Shown: positions 22,390 to 32,353 of the stretch, one piece after another | How the letters are laid out: every line of letters starts with the position of its first letter | Numbering within the stretch: the first letter of the stretch is position 1 | NCBI RefSeq assembly: GCF_000143415.4 | Contig: NW_003314454.1 | Coordinates: 1-64,000 of the forward strand | Length of the DNA: 64,000 bases | Reading direction: 5' to 3' | Source: Selaginella moellendorffii | Lineage: Eukaryota; Streptophyta; Lycopodiopsida; Selaginellales; Selaginellaceae | Made by a program: the position numbers and the translations under genes | The notes under the pieces: model-generated | Database searches by the model: none | Told to the model about the DNA's origin: nothing | The model's input: the letters and a program-made list of their open reading frames with translations, nothing else

Positions 22390-22824
22390 GAGATGTCGGT
22401 TTTTGTGTGAACCGACATCTCCTAGCATTCTATTCATTTTCTGTTTAACTTTTTGCCCATCTTTGCTTCGTTTTTTTGAATTTTTTTCCTTGTTGAAGGG
22501 GTGGGAAAGATTGGTTTGCTTGCGAACCGACATCTCCCCACCTTCATTTTTTCTAGAAGTGAGCTTTCTTGATTTTTTTCATGTTTCTAGTGGTGAGATC
22601 TCTATATTTTAGAAAACAAAGAGAGATAAAAATGTCAGTTCTTGTGTGAACCGACATCTTCAAGGTTTTTTTTTTATTTCATTGACTTGATGGGGCATTT
22701 CATGTGAAAATTAGAGGGTGGAAGATGTTGGTTCTTGCGCGAACTGACCTCTCCCATATTCTTGTTGTGTTTTTCCTTTTTCTTAAGAGGTAGGGTGAGG
22801 TCGGTTCTCGTGCAAACCAACCTC
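22390..22824. promoter_or_regulatory. Palindrome array of copy A (five sites)
   Basis: Imperfect palindromes of the type GTYGGTT-n-AACCGAC are centred near 22406, 22520, 22644, 22737 and 22810, in the leader of copy A. The first, 22390-22421, keeps arms flanked by GAGAT/ATCTC. They match five of the six sites in copy B in order and spacing, with C-to-T/G-to-A changes that look like deamination of methylated cytosines. Confidence 0.7.
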
Positions 22825-22970
22825 TCCTAGTGACTTATGTTTTTTTCCTTTGCATTTCTTGTAATTTACAATCTATTTTTCACATCTTATACTTACAAAC
22901 TTTTCTTGTGAGAGCAAATATAAATCAAGCTTGACTGCCTAAAACTTCCAATAAGGAACTTAAACTTAAA

Positions 22971-24740
22971 ATGCCATAGGTTTGCTTTACATTACATGTT
23001 AGATGTTATAATATTTTTGCTTTTTATTTTAGAGGAAGCGCCGAGGCTAGCTTCAATGGTCTCGGTCTCCAGGAAACTTGATCATTGTGGGCTTGGCCAA
23101 TTGAGTGGAGATTCATCTCAAGTATCCAATGAAATTTCTGCTAGTCATGTTGGAGGCAACAATGAGCATAACAATGACGTGGATGTTGAGATGAACACTC
23201 AAATCGATGTTGGTGTTATTGAGACTGTTGGTACTGGTGCTCTTGAGGCTGTGGCTACTGGTGGTGGAGTACTTGCATTTGATGTTGGTGGTGGTGGGGG
23301 TGTTGTGCCTTTAGTTGCTGAGGCTGCTCGCGGCAAGGTAGATGAACCAGCTAAGGAGGTTATTGATAGCATTGTAGGTGGATTTACTGCAGAGGCTATG
23401 GAGGGCATGGTAGTTGCTCCTACTGCTCCTCAAGTTGGTGGTGCAAGGGGAGCTAGTGGTGGTGAGGGATTATGCATGCATGATTTTGACACCATTTTGA
23501 ATGATCGTGTTCAGAACACGATTATCCAAGCTCAAGAACGGACAGTTAGTAAGTGTTATAAAAAATGGCGTGGAATGGCCCTCATCGATTTCTAGTTCCT
23601 TTGTGCCGGTTGGTTCAAAGCCATTGGGTGCGCTCAGCTTACGACCTCAACATGGCTATCTACAGCTCCTTTGCCGAGATCAGGTTTGGGAGCACAATTG
23701 ATACCTTTATCGTTTCACGAAATTTCCGTGGAACTGGCTGGACAGAGTCAGTGACTATTGAACTTGAGGAAAAATGGGATCTTATATGGCTGCGAAAGTT
23801 TCGTGAGTTTGATGGATTCTTAGGACAACATGTGGAGACAACAGAGTTCATTGGAAAACTCTTTTGGTTGATCAATGGAAACCATAGGTTGCTAGCATTT
23901 TAGAAGTGCATTCAAGAGAAGTTTCGAGATGACAAAGAATGACACATTAGTGTTTCAGTCACACTTGTCGAACCAATGACTCGGGAGCACACTATGAAGC
24001 TCAACATGGCATGCCATAAGATCAACATGTAAGAATTTATTTTTTGTAAACTTAGCTAATCTCGTGTTTTTGCAAGCTAAACCAATTTGTGTTTCAAGCT
24101 CATACATTGGTACATGACATTGAGCACCTTCAGTTTATTGGCATGCTCTCGCTAGAGGAGGTCCAAACGTTGTACAATCGTGAGGTATTTGAAGCAATTT
24201 GAGTGAAGCTAGCAACTAAGAAAGGCCAAGAATTGCAAACTTGGTACTAGCTGCCACTTGATTTTCTAGTTGCTGTCTGGGCGAAGGTAAATTAGTATTG
24301 AAGTATGTATCAACTTACATAATATTTCTTGCAGCCCATAATCAAAGGAGAAAGAGTGTCATTCTTTAAAAATGCCCGAGGGGACGAGCAATAGAAGGAG
24401 ATGGAGTGGCATGTGATTGACCAGCGAATTTTGAATACAAAGAGAACAAAGGTGAAAAAGTTGCTCTTGATTGCAGACATACGATGTGGGTAGGAATGAC
24501 TTGATAACATTGCCAAGAATTGTTCTCGTGTTCGTTAAGTTTTTCTAAAATTTGTGAAACATTTCATAACTCTTTGTGTGTATAGGAATTGGTAAAGCAC
24601 CAGAGAAACTCATTTACAACATTTCCAAGAGTAAAATGTCCTTTGCTGAACAAAATGTCTACTTGGAACTTCTCAACACTTGGCTACGAAACAACAAAAA
24701 ATGCTGCGAGATAAAGATGGAGAAGGTGATGAAGGAGAAG
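22971..24740 (+). pseudogene. ParB-methyltransferase gene, copy A, part before the transposon insertion
   Basis: The start ATGCCA at 22971 is spliced to an exon from 23031 onward (mutated to TAG at codon 3). A Gly/Ala/Val-rich leader is followed by a conserved block (DTILNDRVQNTIIQAQE). Next comes the ParB-like part (DLNMAIYSSFAEIRFG, then LFWLINGNHRLLAF, then KCIQEKFRDD and HISVSVTLVEP). G-N-H-R-x2-A is the core of ParB/Srx-like domains. The alpha-helical middle exons follow up to MEKVMKEKE. At 24740 the reading is cut by the 6.6-kb transposon and resumes at 31387. Stops replace Trp/Arg in several places. This copy shows the ParB part that copy B has lost. Confidence 0.65.
24732..24740. repeat. 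Target-site duplication, left copy
   Basis: AAGGAGAAG, identical to 31387-31395 on the other side of the transposon. Confidence 0.88.
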
Positions 24741-24802
24741 GAGCCTGGGTAGGTTTTGAGCTCATGAGCTCACGAGCTGAGCTCATGAGCTGAGCTCACG
24801 GC
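24741..24802. repeat. Left terminal inverted repeat with GAGCTC/TGAGCTC iterations
   Basis: About 20 bp match the right end with four mismatches, then alternating GAGCTCATGAGCTC and CACGAGCTGAGCTC units, which are themselves palindromic and also occur at the right end (31344-31372). Confidence 0.8.
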
Positions 24803-24823
24803 TTCTCAAACACAAGAAAAACA

Positions 24824-24842
24824 TTGGTTCGTCCCGAACCAA
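24824..24842. promoter_or_regulatory. Subterminal palindrome, left end
   Basis: TTGGTTCG-TCC-CGAACCAA lies about 85 bp inside the left end. It belongs to the same GGTTCG/CGAACC family as the sites in the shared intergenic region. Confidence 0.7.
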
Positions 24843-24941
24843 CATCTTTCCATTCTTCAAATTTTGATTTAATCTATATTTCCAAGTAAATTCGACTAAT
24901 AAAATACAAATATAAATATAGATCCGAACACTAAAAGCAAT

Positions 24942-26736
24942 CTAAAAACACTTCTCAAGCTCCGCAACTGTAAGGCTTGCCTGGTGGATGTGATGGTCGA
25001 TCTTAGGATCTTGGTTTAGTTCCTGCATAAAAATGTAATAGATGTGCTTGCAGGCTAAATATACCTTTCCCCTGTTCTCCCGCTGTGTAAAATCTGGACA
25101 GGTACAGGATGGATTTTCGCAGATTTTAACAGTGTAGCTCGTACCCTTTGATGACTCAGTCACAATAATAAACTCCTTAGCCATAGCACTGATGTAGTTT
25201 GTCTTTGTGATTGTGCACTTTAGCTCTTTTGCCAGCTTGATCTTCTCTTGTGCACCTTTCGAAATGGAAGACCTGTATTGTATAGCCTTCCCATTCCTAG
25301 CTGGTCGTGTATGCCGGTCTAGTGTTGATATTGGTGGCATAGCAGTACTAACAGCAACATTTGAGGAAGTCTTTAGCTTGAAACCTGCTCTCTCCAGACT
25401 TTCAATCTCTTCTTTCAAAAGATTGCAGCTTCGCTCAACTGGCCACTCCTCTGGCACAGAATCTGGCTTCAAAATAATTGAGCTGTGGATCCGGCTTGTA
25501 TGAGTAACATCAGTCCCACAACAGTAGACCCAGCTTGACTGGCGGCCCTTCACTCCTAGATCTCGACAGCCCTAGAAACATGGCACTGCTGAAGAACTTG
25601 AACCTGAGCGCACAAAAGCGAGACACTGACCTCGACTCCCAATCATTCCAGAGCAACGTGCATTGCTCTTGGCACTGACTCTTCGAATTGCCCAGTTGAT
25701 ACGAGAAACTGGCTCGCGAGAAATAACCTTTTCAACCTCTGGCACTGGACTTACTTGTGTAACAACTGGCACCTCCTCCACTCCATGTTCCTTAGTTCTT
25801 TTCCGGTGTCGTGGAACAGAATGGTAGTCAAACTCTGGACGGTGAGAGCTAGAAGGAGTGATGTTTGACCCATCAAATGTCTGTCGACGCTTCATACGGG
25901 CTGTTCTCATGTCCCCAAGTGGCTCATAACTTGATTTCATAGGAGTTCCAGCAACAACTTCCTCCACCATCTTGGACATTGACCCTGCTGTTGGTGTTGT
26001 CCTTCTACCAACCCGCTCTTGAAGCCTGTCTAAGTTCGGACCTGTACCAGCAAACCTTGCTTCCTGTGCAGCCAAAGCTTTTGATGATTGCTCAAGAGAT
26101 CTAGTGAGGTCGGAGAGTGTAGCTTCATAGAGGGACACTTTTCCTTTCCCTGCTTCGGAAGCTCTCCAACTCCAATGTTTGCTCTCAGAGAGATTAATTG
26201 TTGGTGTAAGTGCAATATCATCAAGTGGTTGATCCTACAAAAAATGCAACATTTGAATGTGACAAGAAAGAAAATGAGAGAAAGCTTACATGGAGAGTAT
26301 AATGACCCCACTGAAACATTCGAACTTCCCACCATGCAAGCCAGCATTCCATTTGTGGAAGGTTTTCAATTGGCACTTTGTCTCCTTCACGCCACCATAT
26401 GCGCATTTCATTTGCCTTTGCCTCGTGCTCCTCTTTAGTTGGTGCATCCATCCATTTCCGACAAAGCTTTTCGCGAACCAACCTTTTCGAGCTTGAGTCT
26501 CTCTCACTCGTCACAAAAGAATGAAACTCTCTTGAAGGGAAGAGAGCATGGAGATAAGAGGGAGAACAAAAAATCAATGCTACAACTTTTGTGATTGATT
26601 GGCGCTTCTCACTCATAACCACATTCATTTCAACATTATTATTCCTCTCACAATCAATTATACATATCTTAATATCTAAAGCATTGAATGATTGTGTCCA
26701 TTGATCACCATCAAAGAGAATGAAAATCATGGCCAT
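24942..26736 (-). pseudogene. SWIM zinc-finger protein, probable transposase derivative
   Basis: Exon 1 is 26736-26291 or 26290 (GT donor at 26289). A short intron joins it to exon 2 from 26234, which runs to the stop at 24942, about 590 residues in all. One in-frame TAG near 25572 separates two otherwise continuous halves. The N-terminal half has a Trp-rich segment (MRIWWREGDKVP, ECWLAWWEVRMFQW) and a basic, low-complexity middle (RHRKRTKEHG). Near the C-terminus lies a SWIM finger: CTCPDF, 13 residues, then ACKHIYYIF. SWIM fingers follow the DDE domain in MULE/FAR1 transposases, but no DDE domain is seen, so the protein may be an internally deleted transposase or a DNA-binding partner. It is transcribed away from the ParB-methyltransferase gene and shares the palindrome-rich spacer. 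The first codons may not be the native start. Confidence 0.6.
26460..26680 (-). repeat. 190-bp module, copy 3 (in transposon)
   Basis: Inverse orientation relative to 20470-20660 and 22155-22340. Here it forms the beginning of the SWIM gene. Confidence 0.65.
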
Positions 26737-26904
26737 TGATCGTGACTGTTGATCGCGTCCGTTGATTTTTAGGGTTTTACGCCTAGGGTTTGAGCAGCAA
26801 AGGGCGAAAGAAAGGCGCGCTTGAGCAGGGAAGGGCGAGAGAAAGGCGCTTCAATCAAGCAATGTGCTTCAAGACGCTCCTCAAACAAGGTATGCTTCCT
26901 TGAG

Positions 26905-27433
26905 AAGGTCGGTTCGCGCGCGAACCGACGTCTCCTCACTTTCTTTCTTCCATTAGAAGTTTCTATTTTCTCAACTTTTGTTTTCTCTTGAGGGATAGAG
27001 ATGTCGGTTCTTGTGCGAACCGACATCTCCTAGCATTCTATTTCATTTTCTATTTAGCTTTTTGCCCATCTCTACCTCGTTTTTTTTTTTTTTTCCTTGT
27101 TGAAGGGGTGGGAAAGATCGGTTCGCGCGCGAACCGACGTCTCCCCACCTTCATTTTTTCTAGAAGCGAGCTTTCTTGATTTTTTTCATGTTTCTAGTGG
27201 TGAGATTTCTATATTTTAGAAAACAGAGAGAGATTGAAATGTCGGTTCTTGTGCGAACCGACATCTTCAAGGTTTTTTTTTTTATTTCATTGACTTGATG
27301 GGGCATTTCATGTGAAAATTAGAGGGTGGAAGATGTCGGTTCTTGCGCGAACCGACCTCTCCCGTATTCTTGTTGTGTTTTTCCTTTTTCTTGAGAGGTA
27401 GGGTGAGGTCAGTTCTCGCGCGAACCAACCTCT
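26905..27433. promoter_or_regulatory. Array of six parS-like palindromes in the divergent promoter region
   Basis: The sites are: 26908-26929 (perfect 22-bp palindrome, GTCGGTTC-GCGCGC-GAACCGAC); 26998-27029 (13-bp arms around TTGTGC); 27119-27136 (perfect 18 bp, CGGTTCGCGCGCGAACCG); 27239-27264; 27335-27356; and 27406-27432 (imperfect). The spacing is about 75-120 bp. The core is GGTTC-n6-GAACC and most sites are followed by CTCC or TCTCC. They lie between the SWIM gene and the start of the gene that encodes a ParB-like domain in its sister copies. Binding by the element's own protein is an inference. Confidence 0.82.
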
Positions 27434-27578
27434 CCCAGTGACTTATGTTTTTTTCCTTTGCATTTCTTGTAGTTTACAATCTATTTTTCACATCTTTTAC
27501 TTACAAACTTTTCTTGTGAGAGCAGATATAAATCAAGCTTGACTGCTTGAAACTTCCAAAAAGGGACTTGAACTTCAA

Positions 27579-30500
27579 ATGCCACAGGTTTGCTTTACAT
27601 TACAAGTTAGATGTTTTAATAGTTTTGCTTTTTATTTTAGAGGAAGCGCCGAGGCCAACCTCAATGGTCTCGATCTCCAGGAAAAGGCAGCCGCCTTGAT
27701 CGCTGTGGGCTTGGCCGATTGAGTGGAGATTCATCTCAAGTATCTAATGAAGTTTCGGCTAGTCATGCTGGAGGCAACGATGAGTATAACAATGACGTGG
27801 ATGTTGAGATGAACACTCAAATCGATGTTGGTGTTATTGAGGCTGTTGGTACTGGTGTTCCTGAGGCTGCGGGTACTGGTGGTGGGGTACTTGCATCTGA
27901 TGTTGGCGGTGGTGGGGGTGCTATGCCTTCGGTTGCTGAGGCTGCTCGCGGCCAGGTCAATGAACCAGCTGAGGACGTTATTGGTAGCGTTGTAGGTGGA
28001 TCTACTACAGAGGCTACTGGGGGCATGGTAGCTGCTCCTACTGCTCCTCAGGCTGGTGGTGCAGTGGGAGCTAATGGTGGTGAGGGATTATGCATGCATG
28101 ATTCTGACACCATCTTGAATGATCGTGTTCGGGACACAATTATCCAAGCTCAAGAACGGACAGTCAGTAAAGTGTTACAGGAAATGGCGTGGAATGGCCC
28201 TCATCGATTTCTTATCCTTGTGCCGAAGAACGACACATTAGTGTTCCAGTCACACTTGTCGAACCAATGACTCGGGAGCACACTGTGAAGCTCAACATGG
28301 CATGCCATAAGATCAACATGTAAGAATTTATTTTTTGTAAACTTAGCTAATATCGTGTTTTTGCAGGCTAAACCAATTTGCGTTTCAAGCTCATACATTG
28401 GTACATGACATTGAGCACCTTCAGTTTATGGGCATGCTCTCGCTAGAGGAGGTCCAAACGTTGTACAATCGTGAGGTATTTGAAGCAATTCGAGTGAAGC
28501 TAGGAGCTAGGAAAGGCCAAGAATTGCAGACTTGGTACCAACTGCCACTTGACTTTCTAGTTGCTGTCTGGGCGAAGGTAAATTAGTATTGAAGTATGTA
28601 TCGACTTACATAATGTTTCTTGCAGCCCATAATCAAAGGAGAAAGAGCGTCATTCTTTAAAAATGCCTAAGGAGACGAGCAACAAAAGGAGATGGAGTGG
28701 CATGCGATTGAGCAGCGAATTTTGAATACGAAGAGAACAAAGGTGAAAAAGTTGCTCTCGATTGCAGACATACGACGCGGGCAGGAATGGCTTGATAGCA
28801 TTGCCGAGATTTGTTCTCGCGTTCGTAAGTTCTTATAAAATTTGTGAAACATTTCATAACTCTTTGTGTGTGTAGGAACTGGTAAAGCACCGGAGGAACT
28901 CATTTACAACATCTCGAAGAGTAAAATGTCCTTTGCTGAACAAAGTGTCTGCTTGGAACTTCTCAACACTTGGCTGCGAAATAACGAAAAACGCTGCGAG
29001 ATAAGGATGGAGAAGGTGATGAAGGAGAAGGCGTACATTTCTCAGAGTATTGCCGCTGGTGAGGAGATGCTACAAGTCTGGGATGAGAAGTTTCTTTCCA
29101 GCACCCGCACAGGTATCACTCTCGAAGAATATATTCGTGCTTGTCTTGCGGAGCTAGGGAATGGTTGGCTTCCACGTGGTGGGACGAGTTCGGCTGAGTT
29201 CAAGAACCAACCAGGACAACCATTTCTTGCGAGGCGCATGGTTTACAGGTATTTTTTCAATTCTCATTTATATATTGGTATTTATATTTTTGTTTTACTT
29301 TGTAGATATTTAAAATATAGCCCCGGCGCACCGGTATACACAACCGGTGTTTTGCAGAAGCTCCTGACTAGAGGCAAGAAGCTTGGGATGTATGAGCCAG
29401 AGTTCTACTGTCCTTGTACACATGAGAGGGAGCTATGCCCGTGGTACCTTGAACTCGTGGAGCAGATGCCAACATCGGACTTCGAGCTAGATCTCTACCT
29501 TGAATGTCATCCAGGTTCACTTGAAACTCAGCACTTAGCTAGGAAATATTAACCTTGAGTTATATTCTTATTTTCCAGAGGCTCTTTCTGACTGTGATAA
29601 CGACATTGTTGAAGTTCAACAACTAAACCTAGAAGTCAGCACTCAGGAAACCATTCAGAAGATGCCAAATCCAAATACTGTTGAACCAGAGGAAATTGTA
29701 CAGGAAATTCCAGCACAAGAGATTCCAGTACCTGCTCCTCGCAACCCCCGAAGGGGCCGTCATGAAACCTTTCATGAGAGTAAGGACTTTGATTTGGAAC
29801 ATTCTTTTATTCATTCTTGACTTCACTTTTTTTTTTATAGATGTTGCAGAGAGCAGCCATCAGTCTTTTCGGCGGACTAAGACATTCTTCCCATCCCTCC
29901 CTACGGCTACAGATGACGACCTAGAAGAGCTCTCCTCTGCAGCGATGCATAAACAGGTTAGTAAGCATGAATTTTATCTTCAACTTTTAGTTCTAATAAT
30001 TGATTTTCAGGTTCGCCCTCTATCCCCAACGGCCAGTGTTGGGGAAGTTGCTATTCTCATTGGGGATTACACACAGCTTTTAGATGCTACTAGTCGGGAG
30101 CTCTACATGCTTGATCGGTGGATCCATGGTTTGGGTCAGCTCACACCTTATGGGAAGATCGATTTCATCTTTTTTGATCTTCCCGATGGGATGGCACCAC
30201 CACAGGGGGATACTCCGTCATGGAATGTGTTGCAGGCCCAACACATTTCCCAAGCCTTAAAGGTTGCGAGCAGCTTCATGACATACGAGGGTGTGGTTGT
30301 CATGATCCTTCCTCGCTCTCTAATGTGGGAAGGCCTTCTCGCACACTTGGCTGACAACGATGATGGATTTGTTGAGTTTTCATCTGGCTGCCTTCTTTCG
30401 AGTATGGCGGTGGACACAAAAGGCACTAGCAGGCAGACGCGAAAGGTGTGTGACTTCTTTATTTATAAATTAACTCTATTCTATTTTTTTTTCCAGATTT

Positions 30501-31108
30501 ATTCCTGGAACTACCATGCTCTATGCCACATTGGGAACCGGCGTAATGCCACACGAGCTGACGAGCGTGCTGCTCTTGCTTTACCAGGATATGACAGCTC
30601 TACAGACATCATCCCAAATGTGATTGACTCGGACGTTCTTCACCCAGCGTTCCCTGGTTATCGACATAGTTCGGTCACGGCCATGCAAATCTTGTTGGAG
30701 TTATTTTGTCCGCCAAAGGGGATTGTGCTTGATGCTACAGCAGGATTTGGATCAATGGTGCAGGCAGCAAAAGAGACAGGCCGAGCGGTTTTTGCACTTG
30801 AGAAGGAGGGTGCCTTTGAGGACATTCTTAGGAGATTTTGCGACAGGTGATGTTAGTGCTTGAAATAATCTATAATATTTATTCTCAAATGTTTCTATTT
30901 TATTAGGTCTACACTTATCACACACAGTGTTTCAGTCCACACGCTTGATCTTGATGATATGGATGATCATATGGACCAAAGTCAATTCCACTTACCTATT
31001 TATGCTGAACGTATGGCACAACATTACATACAACACGAGCTTATAGTGAAGGAGCATTCCACTATACCCATTTCTACTTTTCTGGATATGGAAGCAGAAG
31101 AAGATTGA
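27579..31108 (+). pseudogene. ParB-methyltransferase gene, copy B (carries the methyltransferase domain)
   Basis: Eleven exons: 27579-27587, 27641-28319, 28367-28577, 28626-28824, 28876-29248, 29306-29514, 29579-29779, 29841-29956, 30011-30445, 30497-30846 and 30907-31108, all GT-AG, about 995 codons. Exon 2 has a Gly/Ala/Val-rich leader. Exons 3-6 are helical with a Cys-rich segment (FYCPCTHERELCPWY). Exon 9 holds a beta-class catalytic strand (FIFFDLPDG) and exon 10 the SAM-binding motif I (VLDATAGFGS, then AAKETGRAVFALEKE). This order, catalytic motif before motif I, is that of N6_N4_Mtase enzymes methylating adenine N6 or cytosine N4 in DNA. Lesions: about 340 bp of the ParB part are deleted from exon 2 with a frameshift (near 28215), and there is a TAA in exon 4 (about 28667). 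The usual (D/N/S)PP(Y/F/W) is DLPD, so activity is doubtful. Confidence 0.75.
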
Positions 31109-31250
31109 ATATATTCTGATTTTAATATAAATTATATTGTTTAATATATTATTTTCTTTTTTTGTAGACTAAAAGATTAGTTCATGTCGAACCAATAATC
31201 TACATGAGCTTATGGAATACCTTAAACACCTAGATTTTATGTTAAAAATT

Positions 31251-31271
31251 CTTGGTTCGGGACGAACTAAG
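31251..31271. promoter_or_regulatory. Subterminal palindrome, right end
   Basis: CTTGGTTCG-GGA-CGAACTAAG lies about 115 bp inside the right end, mirror-like to the left site at 24824. A half site GTCGAACCAAT is at 31186-31196. Confidence 0.65.
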
Positions 31272-31342
31272 GTAGTGCCATTAAACTTTCGCTAGTTAGG
31301 GGATTGTATTGACTTCCTTTGACTTTCGTTGACTTTCATTGA

Positions 31343-31386
31343 CTTGAGCTCAGCTCGTGAGCTCAGCTCAAAAACTACCCAGCCCC
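31343..31386. repeat. Right terminal inverted repeat
   Basis: GAGCTCAGCTCGTGAGCTC units end in AAAAACTACCCAGCCCC, the inverted counterpart of the left end. The 9-bp duplication AAGGAGAAG follows at 31387. Confidence 0.8.
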
Positions 31387-32353
31387 AAGGAGAAGGCATA
31401 CATTTCTCAGAGTATTGCCACTGGTGAGGAGATGCTACAAGTCTGGGACGAGAAGTTTCTTTCCAGCACCTGCACAAGTATCACTCTTGAAGAATATATT
31501 CGTTCTTGTCTTGCAGAGCTAAGGAATGGTTGGCTTCCACGTGGTGGGATGAGTTCGGCTAAGTTCAAGAACCAACCAGGACAACCATTTCTTGCGAGGT
31601 GTATGGTTTACAAGTATTTTCTCAATTCTCATTTATATATTGGTATTTATACTTCTGTTTTACTTTATAGATATTTAAAATATTGCCCCAGCGCACCGGT
31701 ATACACAACCGGTGTTTTGCAGAAGCTCCTGACTAAAGACAAGAAGTTTGGGATGTATGAGCTAGAGTTCTACTGTCCTTGTACACATGAGAGGGAGCTA
31801 TGCCCGTGGTACCTTGAACTCATGGAGCAGATGCCGACATCAGACTTTGAGCTAGATCTCTACCTTGAATATCATCCAGGTTCACTTGAAACTTAGCACT
31901 TAGCTAGGAAATATTAACCTTGAGTTATATTCTTATTTTCCAGAGGCTCTTTCTGACTATGATAACGATGTTGTTAAAGTTCAACAACTAAATGCAGGAG
32001 TCCACACTTAGGAAACCATTCAGAAGATGCCAAATCCAAATACCGTTGAACCAAAGGAAACTATATAGGAAATTCCAGCACAAGAGATTCCAGTACCTGC
32101 TCCTCGCAACCCTCGAAGGGGCCGTTGTGAAGCCTTTCATGAGAGTAAGGATTTTTATTTGGAACATTCTTTTATTCATTCTTGACTTCACTTTTTTTTC
32201 TATAGATGTTGCAGAGAGCAGCCATTAGTCTTCTCGGCAGACTAAGACATTCTTGCCATCTCTCCCTACGGCTATAGATGACAACCTAGAAGAGCTCTCC
32301 TCTACAGCTATGCATAAACAGGTTAGTAAGCATGAATTTTATCTCCAACTTTA
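31387..32353 (+). pseudogene. ParB-methyltransferase gene, copy A, part after the insertion
   Basis: This continues copy A exactly where 24740 stopped (KAYISQSIA..., VWDEKFLSS) and matches copy B exons 5-8, including the C-P-C and C-P-W segment and the exon ending MHKQ. The match ends at about 32353, just before the exon that would encode the methyltransferase catalytic motif, so copy A lacks that domain. Several stops have accumulated. Confidence 0.7.

Larger units (their letters stand above)
24741..31386. mobile_element. 6.6-kb DNA transposon carrying SWIM and ParB-methyltransferase genes
   Basis: The element interrupts copy A. The 9-bp sequence AAGGAGAAG is present once in the uninterrupted copy B exon (around 29023) but twice here, at 24732-24740 and 31387-31395, giving a clear 9-bp target duplication. 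The termini are inverted repeats: left GAGCCTGGGTAGGTTTTGAG, right (reverse complement) GGGGCTGGGTAGTTTTTGAG, each followed by GAGCTC-rich repeats. A 9-bp duplication and a SWIM-containing gene both point to the Mutator (MULE) superfamily, although no DDE catalytic domain is visible. It holds two divergent genes and palindromic sites between them and near both ends. Confidence 0.88.

Noticed and set aside
26905-27433. Regular palindromes considered as a CRISPR-like array
   Set aside because: The spacing sequences are not uniform in length, the repeats are symmetrical and variable, no cas-like genes are present and the genome is eukaryotic.
27579-31108. Possibility that the ParB-methyltransferase region is bacterial contamination in the assembly
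   Set aside because: Eleven exons with consistent GT-AG introns, flanking plant retrotransposons and an eukaryotic-style insertion with a 9-bp duplication all argue for nuclear plant DNA.
24744-31386. Helitron or LTR element as the class of the 6.6-kb insertion
   Set aside because: It has inverted termini and a 9-bp target duplication; there is no CTRR end, no direct LTRs and no primer site.
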